Source: Cymbidium sinense (lineage: Eukaryota; Streptophyta; Magnoliopsida; Asparagales; Orchidaceae). From it: a stretch of 64,000 nt of DNA. Location of the stretch: assembly GCA_021442155.1 (NCBI GenBank), contig JAKCPB010000352.1, positions 248,001 to 312,000 of the forward strand, written 5' to 3'. Positions within the stretch are counted from its first letter, which is position 1. Each line of letters begins with the position of its first letter. The position numbers were made by a program, and so were the translations under genes. The notes below the pieces were generated by a model. That model worked only from the letters and a program-made list of their open reading frames with translations. It had not been told where the DNA came from and ran no database searches. This document shows, piece after piece, positions 21,433-33,865 of the stretch.

Positions 21433-21651
21433 TTGAATTGGACATTAGAAACACTAAAGAAATCTAGTTGGGATCTAAACATTACATTAAATCCAAGAAT
21501 TGAATTTGAAAATCTCCCATCTTTTGTTCTTTGTAAAATCCATGGGCATGATAATTCAAAATGTTTCATTATTCATCCGCACCTAAAAAAGAAAATCCCT
21601 ATTAAGGAAACATGTATTCCTAACCCTAGGCCGATCACTGTTAAATATTAA
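21433..21651 (+). pseudogene. LINE ORF1 remnant with zinc-knuckle-like motif
   Basis: A 72-codon frame in which FVLCKIHGHDNSKCF resembles the CCHC-type knuckle of plant L1 ORF1 proteins, which bind the element's own RNA. Upstream codons WTLETLKKSSWDLN also fit this family. Only a piece remains. It directly precedes the endonuclease remnants. Confidence 0.6.
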
Positions 21652-22289
21652 AAAGCTACTTTCAAAAAAAAGGAATTTTTTAATGTTCTTAATAAGGTTA
21701 TTTTATCTCTTACTTGTTCTGTGCAATTGAAAGCTTCTAATGTGAACAATAATAGTTTTTCTAGACTTTTGTATGATGATTCTATTTCCTTTAATTCAAT
21801 CCCTGGATCCTTGAAAGATTTGATTGATGAAAATGAAGCTTTAATTGAGAATATAAATGAGTATATTAATGTTATGAATCACTCAATTTCAATGAAGAAT
21901 ATGGCTTTAATACCTCATGATAATCAGGTTGAAAAAATTGATTCTATTTTCTCGATTCAAGATGATTTAAATTCTCATAAAGATTTGGCTTTGTCTAATA
22001 ATTTGGGTCATAAAGAGGAAGGGCTTGGTTTACACACTTTCCTCTTAATAAATATGTTTCTACTCCCTCTCTTATTATTCCTAATGCTCATTTATCTTTA
22101 ATAAATTCTAATGTCTTGGAAGAAAGAGAATTTATTTCTAATCTTGAGATTTCTCCTAAATCTGTGACAAATGTTGCTAAATCATTCTTGGATGATGATT
22201 ATATGGAAAAAGAAAAAGGTTTCCAAACTTATCATGCTAAAAAAGAAATGTTAAATTAACCTTCTCAAATTGCCAGAAACACTAGATCG

Positions 22290-22990
22290 TTGACCTCCTC
22301 TCCTCTCTTAATTAACCTTTCTCTTAACCTTTTTTATTTTTTTATGTTTAATTTTATTATTTGGAATGTTAGAGGGATTGCTACCCTCTCTATTCATAAT
22401 CATATTGGAAATTTTTTTTGTATACATAATATTTATTTGCTTATTTTTTCTAGAGCCTCTTATTCATGCTAACAAAATTAACCATGTTGCTAGAATGATG
22501 GTTTCAATATATTTTCCTAATGTTAGTTAAGATTTGTTGTTTTGGAATAACTTATAGAGGTTTCTATTCTTGATGATTTTCAACAAGTTGTAATGCTCAA
22601 ATCTCTTATGGTGATAATTGTGTATTGGGCTTAGATCAGTAGAAATCTTCTTTGGGATAATTTGAGAAATTTTACCTCTATCAATAAACCTTGGTTTGTA
22701 GGTGGTGATTTCCACTATTTTATTCATACTTGAAGTGGTAGTTGCTCTCCCAATATTCTTTCCATGGAAGAATTTTCTAATATGAGCCTTGATTGTAATT
22801 TGATTAATATTGGTTTTAAAGGTTCTAATTATACTTGGACTCTAGACTTTGACAAAGGTTGGATCAGATTCTTTTTAACTCATTAGATTACTCAATGGCA
22901 TATAACTTTTGTCGATCATTTAAGCAGAACCTTCTCTGATCATGCTCCTCTTTTGGTTTCTATTAAAGATAATTCTAATAGATTAAAAAA
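22290..22990 (+). pseudogene. LINE endonuclease (APE-type) remnant
   Basis: Begins FNFIIWNVRGIA, the usual start of the L1 endonuclease (the Asn is a conserved active-site residue). Later pieces in + frames: GGDFHYFIHT, SMEEFSNMSLDCNLINIGFK, GSNYTWTLDFDKGWIRF, VDHLSRTFSDHAPLLVSIK. The SDH triad residues are visible. Frameshifts and stops between the pieces show it is dead. Confidence 0.75.
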
Positions 22991-23699
22991 TTTCTCTTTT
23001 TTTAGATTTGAACATGTGGAGATTTTAATTTTTTTAATGTTGTGGCTAATAATTAAGCTCCTTTACATCGATAATTTGATTATGGGATGAAATACTTTGT
23101 TTAAGCTTAAAGACTTTAGCAAATCGGGTTGGTGGAAAAGCATTGTTTTAATAACCTATTTGTAACAAAGATATGGAAAATATGGTTTGTGATCTTGGGG
23201 TCTCTATTATGTCGATCCTTTAAGATTAAGGACTGAGTGAAAGATAAACTTGTTAATTTTAAAATATGGAAGAGACTTATTGGCATCAAAAAGCTACTAG
23301 TAAACATATTGCAAATTATTACAGGAATACTAAGTATTTTCATGCTTTTGTTAATAAAAATAGAGGTTTAAATAATATTCAAAAAAATTAAAGATGGCAA
23401 TGGAGAATGGATTGAGAATAATGATAAGGATTAAGTTATTAATTACTTTAGAAATATGCTTAATAAGAGTTGCTCTTATGAAGCTATTTCTAATCACATA
23501 ATTCCTTCTATTATTACCAATGATGTCAATGATTCTTATTGTACTAATGAAGATGAAACTTTTAAAGTTAATAGTGTGAACATAGATTCTATTCAGGAGG
23601 GTTTCACTATTCAATTTTTCAAAATATTAGTTTATTATTAAATGATTTGAGGCTATGGTTGATTTTTTTTAATGGTTATCCTTTTCTAGATATTTTGTA

Positions 23700-24063
23700 G
23701 CACTTCTTGAGCTCATACCTAAGAAAGATAATCTAGACTATTGGGTGATTTTAGACCAATTAGTCTTTGTACCTTCTTCAATAAGCTGGTTTTCAAAATT
23801 CTTGCCAACAAGCTTAGTCCTTTACTTCATATGATTATCTCTCTCAAAAAAACTAGTTTTGTTAGAGGCACATCTATTTATTTACATTTTACACCCCAAA
23901 TAATTCATGATTTAGATGCTAAGATTAGAGGTGGAAACACTCTTTTCAAATTAAATATTAAAGTTTTGATAATATCTATTGGGATTTCCTTTCCTATATT
24001 CTGAATTTATTTCAATTTTTTAATAAATTTAATTTTCTTACTAAAAATTGAATTAATAATGCC
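23700..24063 (+). pseudogene. LINE reverse transcriptase remnant (N-terminal part)
   Basis: GDFRPISLCTFFNKLVFKIL, then ANKLSPLLHMIISLKKTSFV, matches the RPISL.N..YKII.KILANRL motif of L1 RTs. After KLNIK the frame shifts and NIYWDFLSYIL continues. Sequence ends before the YADD box, replaced by LTR-like DNA. Confidence 0.8.
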
Positions 24064-26400
24064 TGATTTCAATTTTGCTTAATGGGGTAGTTTTGGGCTT
24101 CTTGCCTTCTTCCCTAATCAATTGATTTTCTCATGAATCAATCATACCTTAAATCATATTCACAAATATAAATGAAATTTACAATCATCAAGCCAAACCA
24201 AAATCAACCCAAGTCAAACCCAACTTAACTTTTGACTTGAAATGTTGAATGAACCAAAACCCATTTGAACCCAGCCAATTACAATTGAATTTATATATCA
24301 ATCCCAAATCCATATATAAACTCAACTAAATCAAACTCAACCCAAAATCAAGCCAACTAAACCCAATTGGTCACTGACCCAAAGTGGCCAATTTGACATA
24401 TTTGAGCCAAGTTCTAATCCTACCCAAATTGGATTCAACCAAGTCCATCAAAACCTCCCATCATGATTGTTGATCACCCTAGGTTGATCAATTATCATAG
24501 ATTAGGTCAAACCAAGTCAACTTAGCCATTTTACTAAGTTAACCCCTTAACCCATATGAACCCAAACTAGCTAAACTGCAACCTAAGCTAAATGCTTCGA
24601 AACCAATGATTCATACCAAATCAAAATTAATATTTTAATATGACTCGACCTTCAATTGAGTCAAACCAAACCCAATTGTCCCTCTTGACCCAAGTTGACC
24701 CAAATTGACCTAAAAGATCAAATTGGGTCAAATCATGATATAAACTAAATTAATTGCAACTAATGGCTGAAGTTCATTCCAAATTGATTATTGAACTTGA
24801 CCAAAGCCATGATTGAACCCAATTGAACTCAATTGAGCTACTTAGCCCAAATTGACCTAAAACTTCAAGTTGGCCTAAATCAAAACCAAATCAAAATTAA
24901 TTGAAACCAAAGCCTAGAATCATCTTCGGTTGATCAACTAAACCCAAACCAACCAACTGCAATTTGGCCAATTTAGTCAAATTGGTCAACTTAACCATTT
25001 GACCCAAATGAATTCTAATGACACCAAAATCAAATCTAGACAAACTAAACTAAACCAATTGAACCAAAATATTCCAAATGATCATATGAACTTGACAACC
25101 ATTGGTTTGACCACCAATTTGCCAACTTGACAACCTAACCCAATTTGACTTGAGTCAAATTAAACCTAAATCAACTCCAATTGACTTGAAATTTGGGCTA
25201 ACCACTTTTGGCTCATTTTAAATCTGCCCAAATCAAATCCAATGATACATGATCATTCTACCCTTGGGTCAAGGCAATCACATGGAATAAATTACCTATG
25301 TATGTGGTCATTTCCATTCTTTGGACACTTGGTACTCTCCCAATCATCCTCCTAGGCACCTAGGACACTGCTTGACTTGACCCAAGGGGTGGTTGGATCA
25401 GCCATGACCCATGGGAGGTAAAATCACCTCACCCTCCGCATTGGAGCATTTGAAACCCATAGGACACCCATGATTCCTCTTTGGCAACCACCTCCCACCC
25501 AACCCGAGCCAACTCACCTCCTCCACACCATGACTCTCGAGATGGCATAAAGCCAAACCCGATCCCACCATCAGGTCAAGATGAAGGGGGTTATACACCC
25601 CTTGTTTCCACTTAAACACACATAAAAATCATTCCTCATAGCCCAAAATACTCAAGATGAGCTGCTAAATCTATTTCTTAAGCTCCCAAGCTCGTTCCTT
25701 GATCGAAAAGTGCCATTCCCATCCATCTTGAAATAGGACACTCCCATTTTGACCTAACTTCCCATTTCTTCATCAAACTCAATTAACTTTGTGCACTTTC
25801 TAGGCCTCTTGAGCAGAACAAACATCTAAGCTTCATGAGCACCATGGTGGGACTTGATCAAAGCCAAGCTCTAAATCATCGTTCATGGCCTTGAGTATTG
25901 AGGAATTGATCCAATTAGTGGTCAAGGGCTCTCCACTATTTGAAGCTTCCTCAATCATTGAGTGAGCTCCGAGCTCAGGTATGCTTGATCCTTAGGAAAA
26001 CATGGGTCGGAGCATTTTGAAGAAAACTTGCATCTCGTGTGATTTTGACCATTGGATCCCCTCCGATTGTTGTCATGAAAATGTAGGATCCTTTTGGAGT
26101 TTATTCTAGTTTGGGTAAGCTCAAATCAAATGAGCAATGGCAGATGGACTCCATTCTCCTCACTTTTACATTAGGTCACCCATTCTTTCTGATCATGGAC
26201 AATGGTGATTAGATCACTAGATCAATCTCTAATCTTATTAAATATAATTAATCATAGCCATCGATCTTAGATGGATGAAAGAAAAGCCGTCCACCGAAGT
26301 AGTATGAGTGGATATGTTTTAAGTAGCCAATCCCCACATGGAAAGTGTCGGCGTGGCACATGGTACCAATAGGATTAGGCTTTAATTAGGCTTAATTAAT
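24064..26400. mobile_element. LTR/UTR-like region of a gypsy-related remnant, TTGAC-rich
   Basis: No coding frame. From 24180 to 25260 the words TTGACC, TTGACT and their complements recur about 20 times, and CCAAATTGACC/CCAAGTTGACC blocks are imperfectly repeated. 26010-26160 is repeated at 3590-3745 in the left scatter of the same family. Together with the gag and protease traces at 31.0-32.9 kb (- strand) I read this as the non-coding end of an LTR element; LTR borders (TG...CA) and target duplications could not be found by eye. Confidence 0.45.
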
Positions 26401-27700
26401 CTTTTTTAAGGGCTGAAACTTCTAAAACTCATAGAAAAATAAAAAATATAAATAAATACTCATTTTAAAGGTATTTAGAGGAGAATTAATTAAAATGATC
26501 TTAACTAATTTTGACAATAAGGTTTTAAGGTTTAATTTCAAAGTTTATTAGCTTAACTACTTAAGTAATTAATCTTAAATTTTGTGGGATAATTTATTGG
26601 GATGACCTCTAGCTCCCATGATTTTCTTGGGATTTATTGCTCACTTAGTTAGGAAAATTGACTAATTAAACCTTAATTACTCTTAAAAGTTAATTAATCA
26701 TTAATTAATCCCAAGAATAGTAACAAATTGGTTAATTAAGTTTATTAATCATTGTTGAATAATAAATGAATTAAGGAATAGGGTTGGGACCCCTTTCCCT
26801 AAGTTCATTTCATCTTTTTTAAAATTAATTAATTAAGATTTAACTAATTAATTAAATTACTTAATCAAATTGAAATCATAATCACATCAAACCTTAATTA
26901 ATTAAATCATGGGGTAGATCTTTCGGTATTTAATAACCTATAAGAGTTTAATGAAATTATTTTTAGTCCACATGTGTGGGAAAACCATAAGAGTTATTAA
27001 TAAAGTCCCTTAATCTAATTAACTATTAATCATGAGCCAACTGCATTAGGTCTCCTTTATTTCCTAGGATCATTGCAAGTTTATTTTCCATGCCTATCAT
27101 GTTGGCTCATAATTATTTAGTTAATTATTTTAAGGTCACATAGGTAACGGTAATTAATTCATCTAATTAAAGGTTCAACTTAATTAACCCATAAAATCAA
27201 CTTAATTACATTTCCTTAAATTAAATCAAATCACGTAATGTGGGAATGGGTTTAAAACAAGCGATGATTTCTCTTCTCCTCTTTAAATCAAATCAAATCC
27301 AAAACTTAATTAAGAAGCTTTGGTTTGTTTTAAATAATCTTATTTGATTTGATTATCCTTAAGAACTAGTTTGGTTGAATGAATCACATGCTTATATTTG
27401 ATTGTCCTCTTTCCAATCATGTTAATATTGGTATGTCATTTGAATTCATGCATCCATCTTTTCAAAATCAAGTAAAATAAAATGGATTTCCTTTATGTAA
27501 GCTTGCATGTATTGATTTAATTTAATATATGTGTGGCTATTATCACTATTAAATCCAAATGTATTTTTCAAAAGCTTATAAAGGAATAATAATATGAGTT
27601 ATGATGCTAGTTATAAATACATAAGAAATGCATGAGCTTATAGCTTAAGAGTATGAATGTGGAGTTCTCTTTCCTTCATTCAATTGTTGATTTATATAAG
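26401..27700. other. AT-rich TTAATTAA region of the LTR-like remnant
   Basis: Dense TTAATTAA and ATTAATTAA words (26490-27280), no open frame and no recognised motif. Continuous with the LTR-like DNA on both sides. Confidence 0.4.
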
Positions 27701-28420
27701 ATTGAATGGTAATGGGTATATAATCTGGACATCCCGGGAACATGAGGCTTTAGCTAACCCCAAGGAGGCCATTTGATTACCTCACTTCCACGGTTTAACA
27801 ATGGCATGGACCCATTTGATTTCATTCTTATGTATTTCAACATTAGAATTTAGATAGAGCTTTAATTCATATATATACATTATTCAATAAAATATACAAT
27901 ATTTGCATTATTTTCTTTCCCTCATTTATGTATACATCCATGTGTGTCCAAGAAAAGCAAGTATATAGTCTGTACATGCCAGGAATATGAGACTTTTGTT
28001 AGCCCAAGGAGGTCATTTGATTACCTCACTTCCCTATTTTAACAATGACACAAACTTTCCAATATCTTCATACATGTATATGTATATGTGATTACTGAAT
28101 GAAAATCCCATTTTACATTAAAATTGCATGCATTCATAATTGACTAAGTGGTTGAATTAATTAGCCATATGATTTGGAGCTTACTTCCTATGTTCATGTA
28201 TACGAATTTACATAAGTTTGAATGCAAATGGGTATATAGTCTGGACATCTCGAGAATACGATGCTTTAACTAGCTCCAAGGAGGTCATTTGATTACCTCA
28301 CTTCCCTAGTTTAACAACGGCACATGCCTATTTAATTTTATTCTTATAACATTTTGTATAAGAATTTGGATAAAGTTTTAAATTAATTTGTTTAAATAAT
28401 GCAATCAAATAAAATATAAA
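27701..28420 (+). repeat. Three tandem copies of a ~250-270-bp repeat
   Basis: Units start near 27711, 27959 and 28229. Each carries GTATATA.TCTG.ACAT, an AAGGAGG(C/T)CATTTGATTACC block, CCTCACTTCC and TTTAACAA(T/C)G. Units 1 and 3 are most alike and both continue into ATTAGAATTTAGATA/TAAGAATTTGGATA and AAATAAT/ATAAAATATA. They look like internal LTR or UTR tandem repeats. Confidence 0.75.
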
Positions 28421-30960
28421 TTCTAAACATACACAAACATTAATCATTTAGGTGTGCTAAAATATGTTGCATGTATAGATACACTTAGGATTAAATCGTA
28501 TTCATGTTACATGTGATGTAAAGGAATGATTTAGTATATGTCATGTGGTAGTAATTCAATTAAATTAATCTTAAGATGCCATTAATTTTGATTATTTAAA
28601 GTGTACCTAGACTTAGGATTAATTAATTCATTTAATAAGCAGTTCACTAAAGAGAACTAAATCAAATTAATATACTTTAGAAAGAGACTTAAGGTATGGA
28701 TGAAAGTTGAAAATCCTCTTTTCCTCTCTTTATAACACTTAGTTGCTAAGTGTAATCAAATGAAATAAAAGGAAACACAAATTAAAATTCTCAAATCAAT
28801 TAAACTTCATCAAGTGAAATCAACCTTTCATGTTAAATTGAATCCTTCTACACGTAGAAAATACAACACTAATGTCTAACAAGACTTACCACACAAGCCT
28901 TAATAAAAACATTAGAATTAAGTCACCACTTCTAGCTCTAAGTTGGGACGGTGTATGATGTGATGTATGTTTTGTTTTATGATGTGTTATTTTAGATTGG
29001 ATGTTAGGGTGTATGCTTTGTAAGATATGATCAATATTAGCCTAATCATGTTTTCTACATGGGATTATGCTTAAGGGATGCTTAAAAATAAATGTGAATG
29101 CTCTTTTTGAAAGTTATTCAAAGCCTTAAGTATAATCCAAGTTAGGATAGGTGGGCTTAGTTAGCGATGTAAAGGGTGCTAAGTCCAAATTATAAATACC
29201 ACTACTTAGGATTATATGTATATTTAGTTAGCCTCTATTTTGTAGGTTTAGTTAGATTTAATTTTCTCATAAAAATTTAATTTTTGCAATAGGAATTAGG
29301 ATTAGTACAATGAGGGATTAGGATGAGCAGTGGCTAGAAGGCTTTGTCCTTGGGTGCCTTGTGATGCCTTTGAAGCAAGCACCAACCAAATTAAAGAAGG
29401 AACCAAATCAAAAATGGAGATATGAAGAAAGAAGATCCCAATAGGATTTAATACAATTATAATTTTTCTTTCATATTCTAGGTTGTATAAGGGTAGAGCT
29501 TGGTGTCCCATCTTTTCTCCATACGGGTTGTATGGTGGTACCACCGACCTTTTATTCTTTTTTGATAGTTTATATAATTGTTTGATCTTATGTTTACATT
29601 ATGCATTAGGATGGCATGTTTTCAAAATTTCTTAAATGATTGATGCTTTAATATGTTGGTTGGATACGATTAAGCTCTTAAGATAAAAATAATTTTTCTA
29701 TCCAATGAATCACTCATAACTGAATTTTAGACAACTCAGAACCTCATCATAAACCCTAAGTCATAAATAAGATAACTAAAATAATTAGCAACCCCTTAGC
29801 TGTATGGTTGTATATTTCACATCATGTATGCATATTCTTTCTCTCTTGAACATGAAGATCTCCATCTTTGCGATAAAAATTCTTGACCTATGAGGGCATC
29901 CCTTGTTGTGGAACCTTCTTCTAGCTGATTTGACCCATAACCTATTTCATCATGCATTTAGGCATAAGAAATCCTAAAGCCTCTATCAAAATGATGTGTC
30001 TAAAATGAAATAAAATTTGAAAAAATTTTGCATCTATAGATTAAGTCATATGCTCATACCACTCATGTTCTAGTCTCTCAGGGAGTGTGTTTAGGACTTT
30101 AATCTCTTTCTAATTAAATAACTAACCTAGCTATCTTGCAATTGATATGACCAGACTACATGGTTTTAAAAATGTAGGAGAGTTAGCTGGCAGTCAGTGA
30201 TTATAAGTCCAAAAGTCGGACAATTTATTCTCTCTTGTGGAGGTAAACCCTTATGTGCACCCGTCACTTAGATTTAGGTCATACTTTAGCTTGTACTAAA
30301 GCTCCCTAGATTTAGGATCTGAGATAGCAATTTCCTTTGGGCTATGAGCATAAATCCTCACATCCTAGGCATTCCCACAACCTTATGTTGGTGGATTATA
30401 AGCACTAGTAATCTAATTAAATTTCAACTCAAAACATATAAATCTTGAACTTCAAAATTATAAAGCCCAACCATATAATAAATTGGAATGCTCACTAGGC
30501 TTCCTAATATCATGAGCATTTCTTACTTATTTTGGATTCCAAAATAAGTCTTCTCCTTGAACTTTCCCAATTGATTTTATAAATACAACCAATCCTTTGA
30601 TAGTCTAACCTTGAAATCTTTGGAGCTAATAATTATCTACTTTCGAGTATTCTTAAGAAATTTCATTTCTAGATGTAATTATAACTCTGAGGCTTGCCTC
30701 CATAGAAACTTAAGAACTTACTTTAATGTAAACCACTTTATTCATCCATGTAAAGTAGGGAAAATATCTAGTACATTCATAAACCCATCATGCCTTAGGA
30801 GTCCTTATTATTGATTAAGTCCATTGTAGGGTGATGTCTCTATCTTTCAAGATAGTACATCATACCTATTGTACCCGATCACCTCAAAAGTACATGATGC
30901 ATTGTTCAATACATCCAATCCAAAATAAACATGCAAGGCCCTCTCTTATTCATTGAATCC
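28421..30960. mobile_element. LTR/UTR-like region, continued
   Basis: Holds 29508-29710 (repeat of 1981-2190) followed by 29840-30145 (repeat of 5026-5270), in the order that is broken up in the left part of the window. No usable reading frame. The stretch 30150-30960 is unassigned. The direction of the element is inferred from protease and gag to the right. Confidence 0.5.
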
Positions 30961-31200
30961 TCTCTCAACATCATCCTTTCTTTATGGAGTTTGGAGATGT
31001 CGATCCTCTAGTAGGCAAAGGTTTTTAGACTCATAATGTTGACAGATACACCTGGGTCAACCACTAAGGCTTGATTAGAGATTCCCTAATCTCTTTGGAT
31101 AAGATAAGGGCGTCGTATATGCTTAAATTAGCTAAAAACTTTTTAAGGTGAGCTAGGACAATATAATCAACTCTGCCTTGGTCCCCCATAAGCATATCCA
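30961..31200 (-). pseudogene. Gypsy retropepsin-like remnant
   Basis: The - strand reads DYIVLAHLKKFLANLSIYDALIL, then (after a frameshift) ALVDPGVSVNIMSLKTFAY and IDISKLHKE. Gypsy proteases have (V/L)(V/I)D.G.S.N(I/V)MSL at the catalytic site; here the active-site Asp is readable but the next residues are PG, not SG. Stops and frameshifts are present. It lies downstream of gag on the same strand, in the expected order. Confidence 0.6.
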
Positions 31201-32568
31201 TGGGTGGAGCATCCTATGGAGAGGCTATCTGCTCATTGAAACCAATGACTTGCTTAACCTTATCCTAAGGTGCTACCCTATGAGGAAGAACTTTGCCACT
31301 GCTAGGTTGACTTTAGTGACTTCTTGGAATGATGAGCTTGTGGAAACTTTCACCTTCTCATCCGCATACCTAGCCTTCCCATGGGATCCAGAGTTAGTTA
31401 TCTCCAAATCAATCTCAAGAGGTGAACCTAATTGATTTAGAGAAGGATCGTCCGACTCTAAATTAGAAAGGAAAGGATTGGAACTACTAGAGCTATTATT
31501 TTATTTAGACTCAGAGAGATTTCAATTGGAATAAAATCAAGAGCATCAGAAGTAGATAATATTTAACTAGAATCAGCTTTCTTCATTAATTTCTTTTTGG
31601 GTGGTGGTACATGATAGAAATGAAGTAATATAGAGTAGTAGGAGTAAGACATTTAGCCCTTATATGTAGATACAATGCTCTGTGATAGAAGAGGAGCCAG
31701 CAAGAGGTGTTAGAGGTGGAGGGAGTCGGACTGGATGGGTGCGCTACGATCTATCACGCAATATGGTGAGCTCACGCTTCACTATCACCTTGCTTGAATT
31801 ATTCTTTGAAACTAGCAAACCTTCCTTGGTGTTGGATGTTTGAGCTACTTCAGGCACCTACAAGGAAAGCTTCTTGATCTTAGAAATGATCTTCTTAGTC
31901 GTTCGGAATAGGGAGGTATACTAACCTTCTTTGGTCCTAAGATTATCACAAGTATCCCCAAAGATTACTCTAACAGAACTGGATAGTCATTCTAATAAGT
32001 ATTCCTTAGGGATAATTATGGCACTCAACTTGTAATTGCGCTCAAGCTAGTCCTTAAAAGTGATACAATCCTCTAAGATATGGCCTAACATGCGGTGGTT
32101 GGGGCAATAACTAGGATCATCACTCTTGCTGAGTTCCTCCTTCCTCGTAGGCTCTGGTAACTAAAAGTCAGGTTTCTTTAAGAGATTCTTAAAGATTTTC
32201 CTAACTACCTCCCTCTTAAATGAATATGGCTTATTCAATCTATCAGGAAAAGTAGGTGGAAAGTAGCTACCCGATGATGGATATGAATACCACTAGTAGT
32301 AGTGTGAAGTGGAAATGGTCATTGTGATGGTCGGAATGATAGAGGTGGTGGAATAGGTGTGACAAAGGTGGTCTGAGCTCATAGTCTTTCATACAACTCG
32401 GCTAGTGCTTCTCTATCCACCGCACAACCCGCTTCTTCTAAAACACCTTTTGCGGCTTGGGCCTAGATGATTGGTTAAGAATGGGCAACTGTTTGGCTTC
32501 TTATTGTACGCTAGCCACCATGTTGATTAATTTCTCAAATGTTTACTAGTAAAGCCCTTAAGCATGAA
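31201..32568 (-). mobile_element. Gypsy gag-to-protease region, degenerate
   Basis: Between the gag core and the protease remnant. The + strand 85-codon frame at 31178 is antisense to this and is taken as chance. No zinc knuckle could be read with confidence. Stops occur in all frames. Confidence 0.45.
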
Positions 32569-32930
32569 GTCGACCGGGCCTTGGATATTCTTGAGAAGCT
32601 GTGGTTACAGTCATTTGCATTTCATGCTCGTTGCCACCTGAGAATGTAATCAACAAAGGACTCGTTGAGTTCCTATTTCTCCATAATGAGGTTGCTTACA
32701 GTGACCCTCTGCTGAGGTCCAGCAAACCTCTTGATGAAGAGGTGCTCCAACTCAGCAAAAGTCATCATCGAACCATTAGATAGTTCGGCGTACCAATCAA
32801 AAGCAATACCTGACAGACAGCTAATGAAAAGGTGGAAGAGGAGTATGTTCCATGTAAATGTCACACACTAAAGTGTGTAATGTTATGGGCTCCACCGCCA
32901 TCAAAGATCTTGAAGGATGGTGGCACAAAA
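32569..32930 (-). pseudogene. Gypsy gag core remnant
   Basis: The - strand frame 32864-32673 reads HLFISCLSGIAFDWYAELSN, then GSMMTFAELEHLFIKRFAGP and RVTVSNLIMEK; after a stop it continues ELNESFVDYILRWQRA. This is the retrotransposon gag family pattern (F..SL.G.A..WY..L..GSI..F..L...F...F; ESF..Y..RW). The element is cut off at about 32930, where satellite repeats resume, so its 5' LTR is missing. Confidence 0.8.
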
Positions 32931-33560
32931 CCCAAAATAAAATAAAAACTAAATAAAAACCAAAACCAAAAAATAAACCTAAAAATAACACCTAAAAATA
33001 AATAAAAAATAAAACCTAAACCATAAACTAAAAAAAACCTAAACCAAAAATAAAGAAAACAAAAAAAACATAAAGCTAAACTAAAATAAATTAAACTAAA
33101 ATAAATAAAACCTAAACCTAAACCTAAAATAAATAAAACCTAAACCTAAACCTAAAATAAACAAAACCTAAACTCTAAACTAAATAAAATAAAATAAACT
33201 AAAAATAAACCTAAACCTAAACTAAAAAAACCTAAAAATAAACCTTAAATAAAAACCTAAAATTTAAACTTAAGAAAATAAAATAAAAACTTAAACATAT
33301 ACCTAAAAATAAAAAATAAAACCTAAACCTAAATAAATAAAATAAAAATAAAACAAAACTAACAACTAGACATAAACCTAAACCTAAAAAAACAAAAAAA
33401 AACCTAAACTAAAATAAATAAACCTAAAATAAATAAACTAAACTAAATAAATATAAAAAATAAACTTAAATAAAAATAAAAAAATAAAATGAACTAAAAA
33501 TAATTAAAAAATAAACTAAATAAACCTAAACCCACTAGTTTACTTAATTTTTTTTAAAAA
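32931..33560 (-). repeat. A/T/C-only satellite tract ending in landmark M
   Basis: Satellite resumes directly at the gag breakpoint. M (CCCACTAGTTTACTTAATTT) at about 33531-33550. Confidence 0.85.
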
Positions 33561-33865
33561 AAACCTAAACCCAATAACATAAACCTACCAAAATCTTAAA
33601 AAACCATAAACCATAACCATAACCTTAAACCCTAAACCCTAAAACTCTAAACTAACCTTAAATCCTAAACCCTAAAAACCCTAAATCCTCAAGCCTAAAG
33701 CCTAAAGCTGAAACCCTAAACTAACCCTAAACCCTAAGCTAACCCTAAACCCTAAAAATCCTAAACCCTAAAGCCTAAACATTAAACCCTAAATCTAAAC
33801 ACTAAACCCTAACCCTAAACCCTAAGTCCTAAACCCTAAACCCTAAACCCTAAACCCTGAACCCT
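33561..33865 (-). repeat. CCCTAAA-like array, no GR-RBP insert
   Basis: Good CCCTAAA units, including a perfect run near 33832-33860; passes straight into landmark S without a GR-RBP fragment. Confidence 0.9.

Larger units (their letters stand above)
21003..24063 (+). mobile_element. Degenerate L1-type LINE (ORF1, endonuclease, start of RT)
   Basis: Plant L1 order is readable on +. ORF1 remnant: a zinc-knuckle-like CKIHGHDNSKCFIIHP in the frame 21433-21651, and a 126-codon frame at 21721-22101. Endonuclease: FIIWNVRGIA (22345-22380), VGGDFHYFIHT (about 22698) and the catalytic-type motif FSDHAPL (about 22935). RT: GDFRPISLCTFFNKLVFKIL (23744 on) and KIRGGNTLFKLNIK (23920 on); NIYWDFLSYIL follows near 23970. 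The YADD catalytic part and 3' end are missing and many frameshifts and stops are present. The 5' UTR probably starts near 21003-21060. Confidence 0.85.

Noticed and set aside
25398..25619. 73-codon - strand frame with Gly-rich residues
   Set aside because: In non-coding LTR-like DNA, no homologous motif recognised, length compatible with chance.
31178..31435. 85-codon + strand frame
   Set aside because: Antisense to the gypsy gag-protease region on the - strand; no domain recognised.
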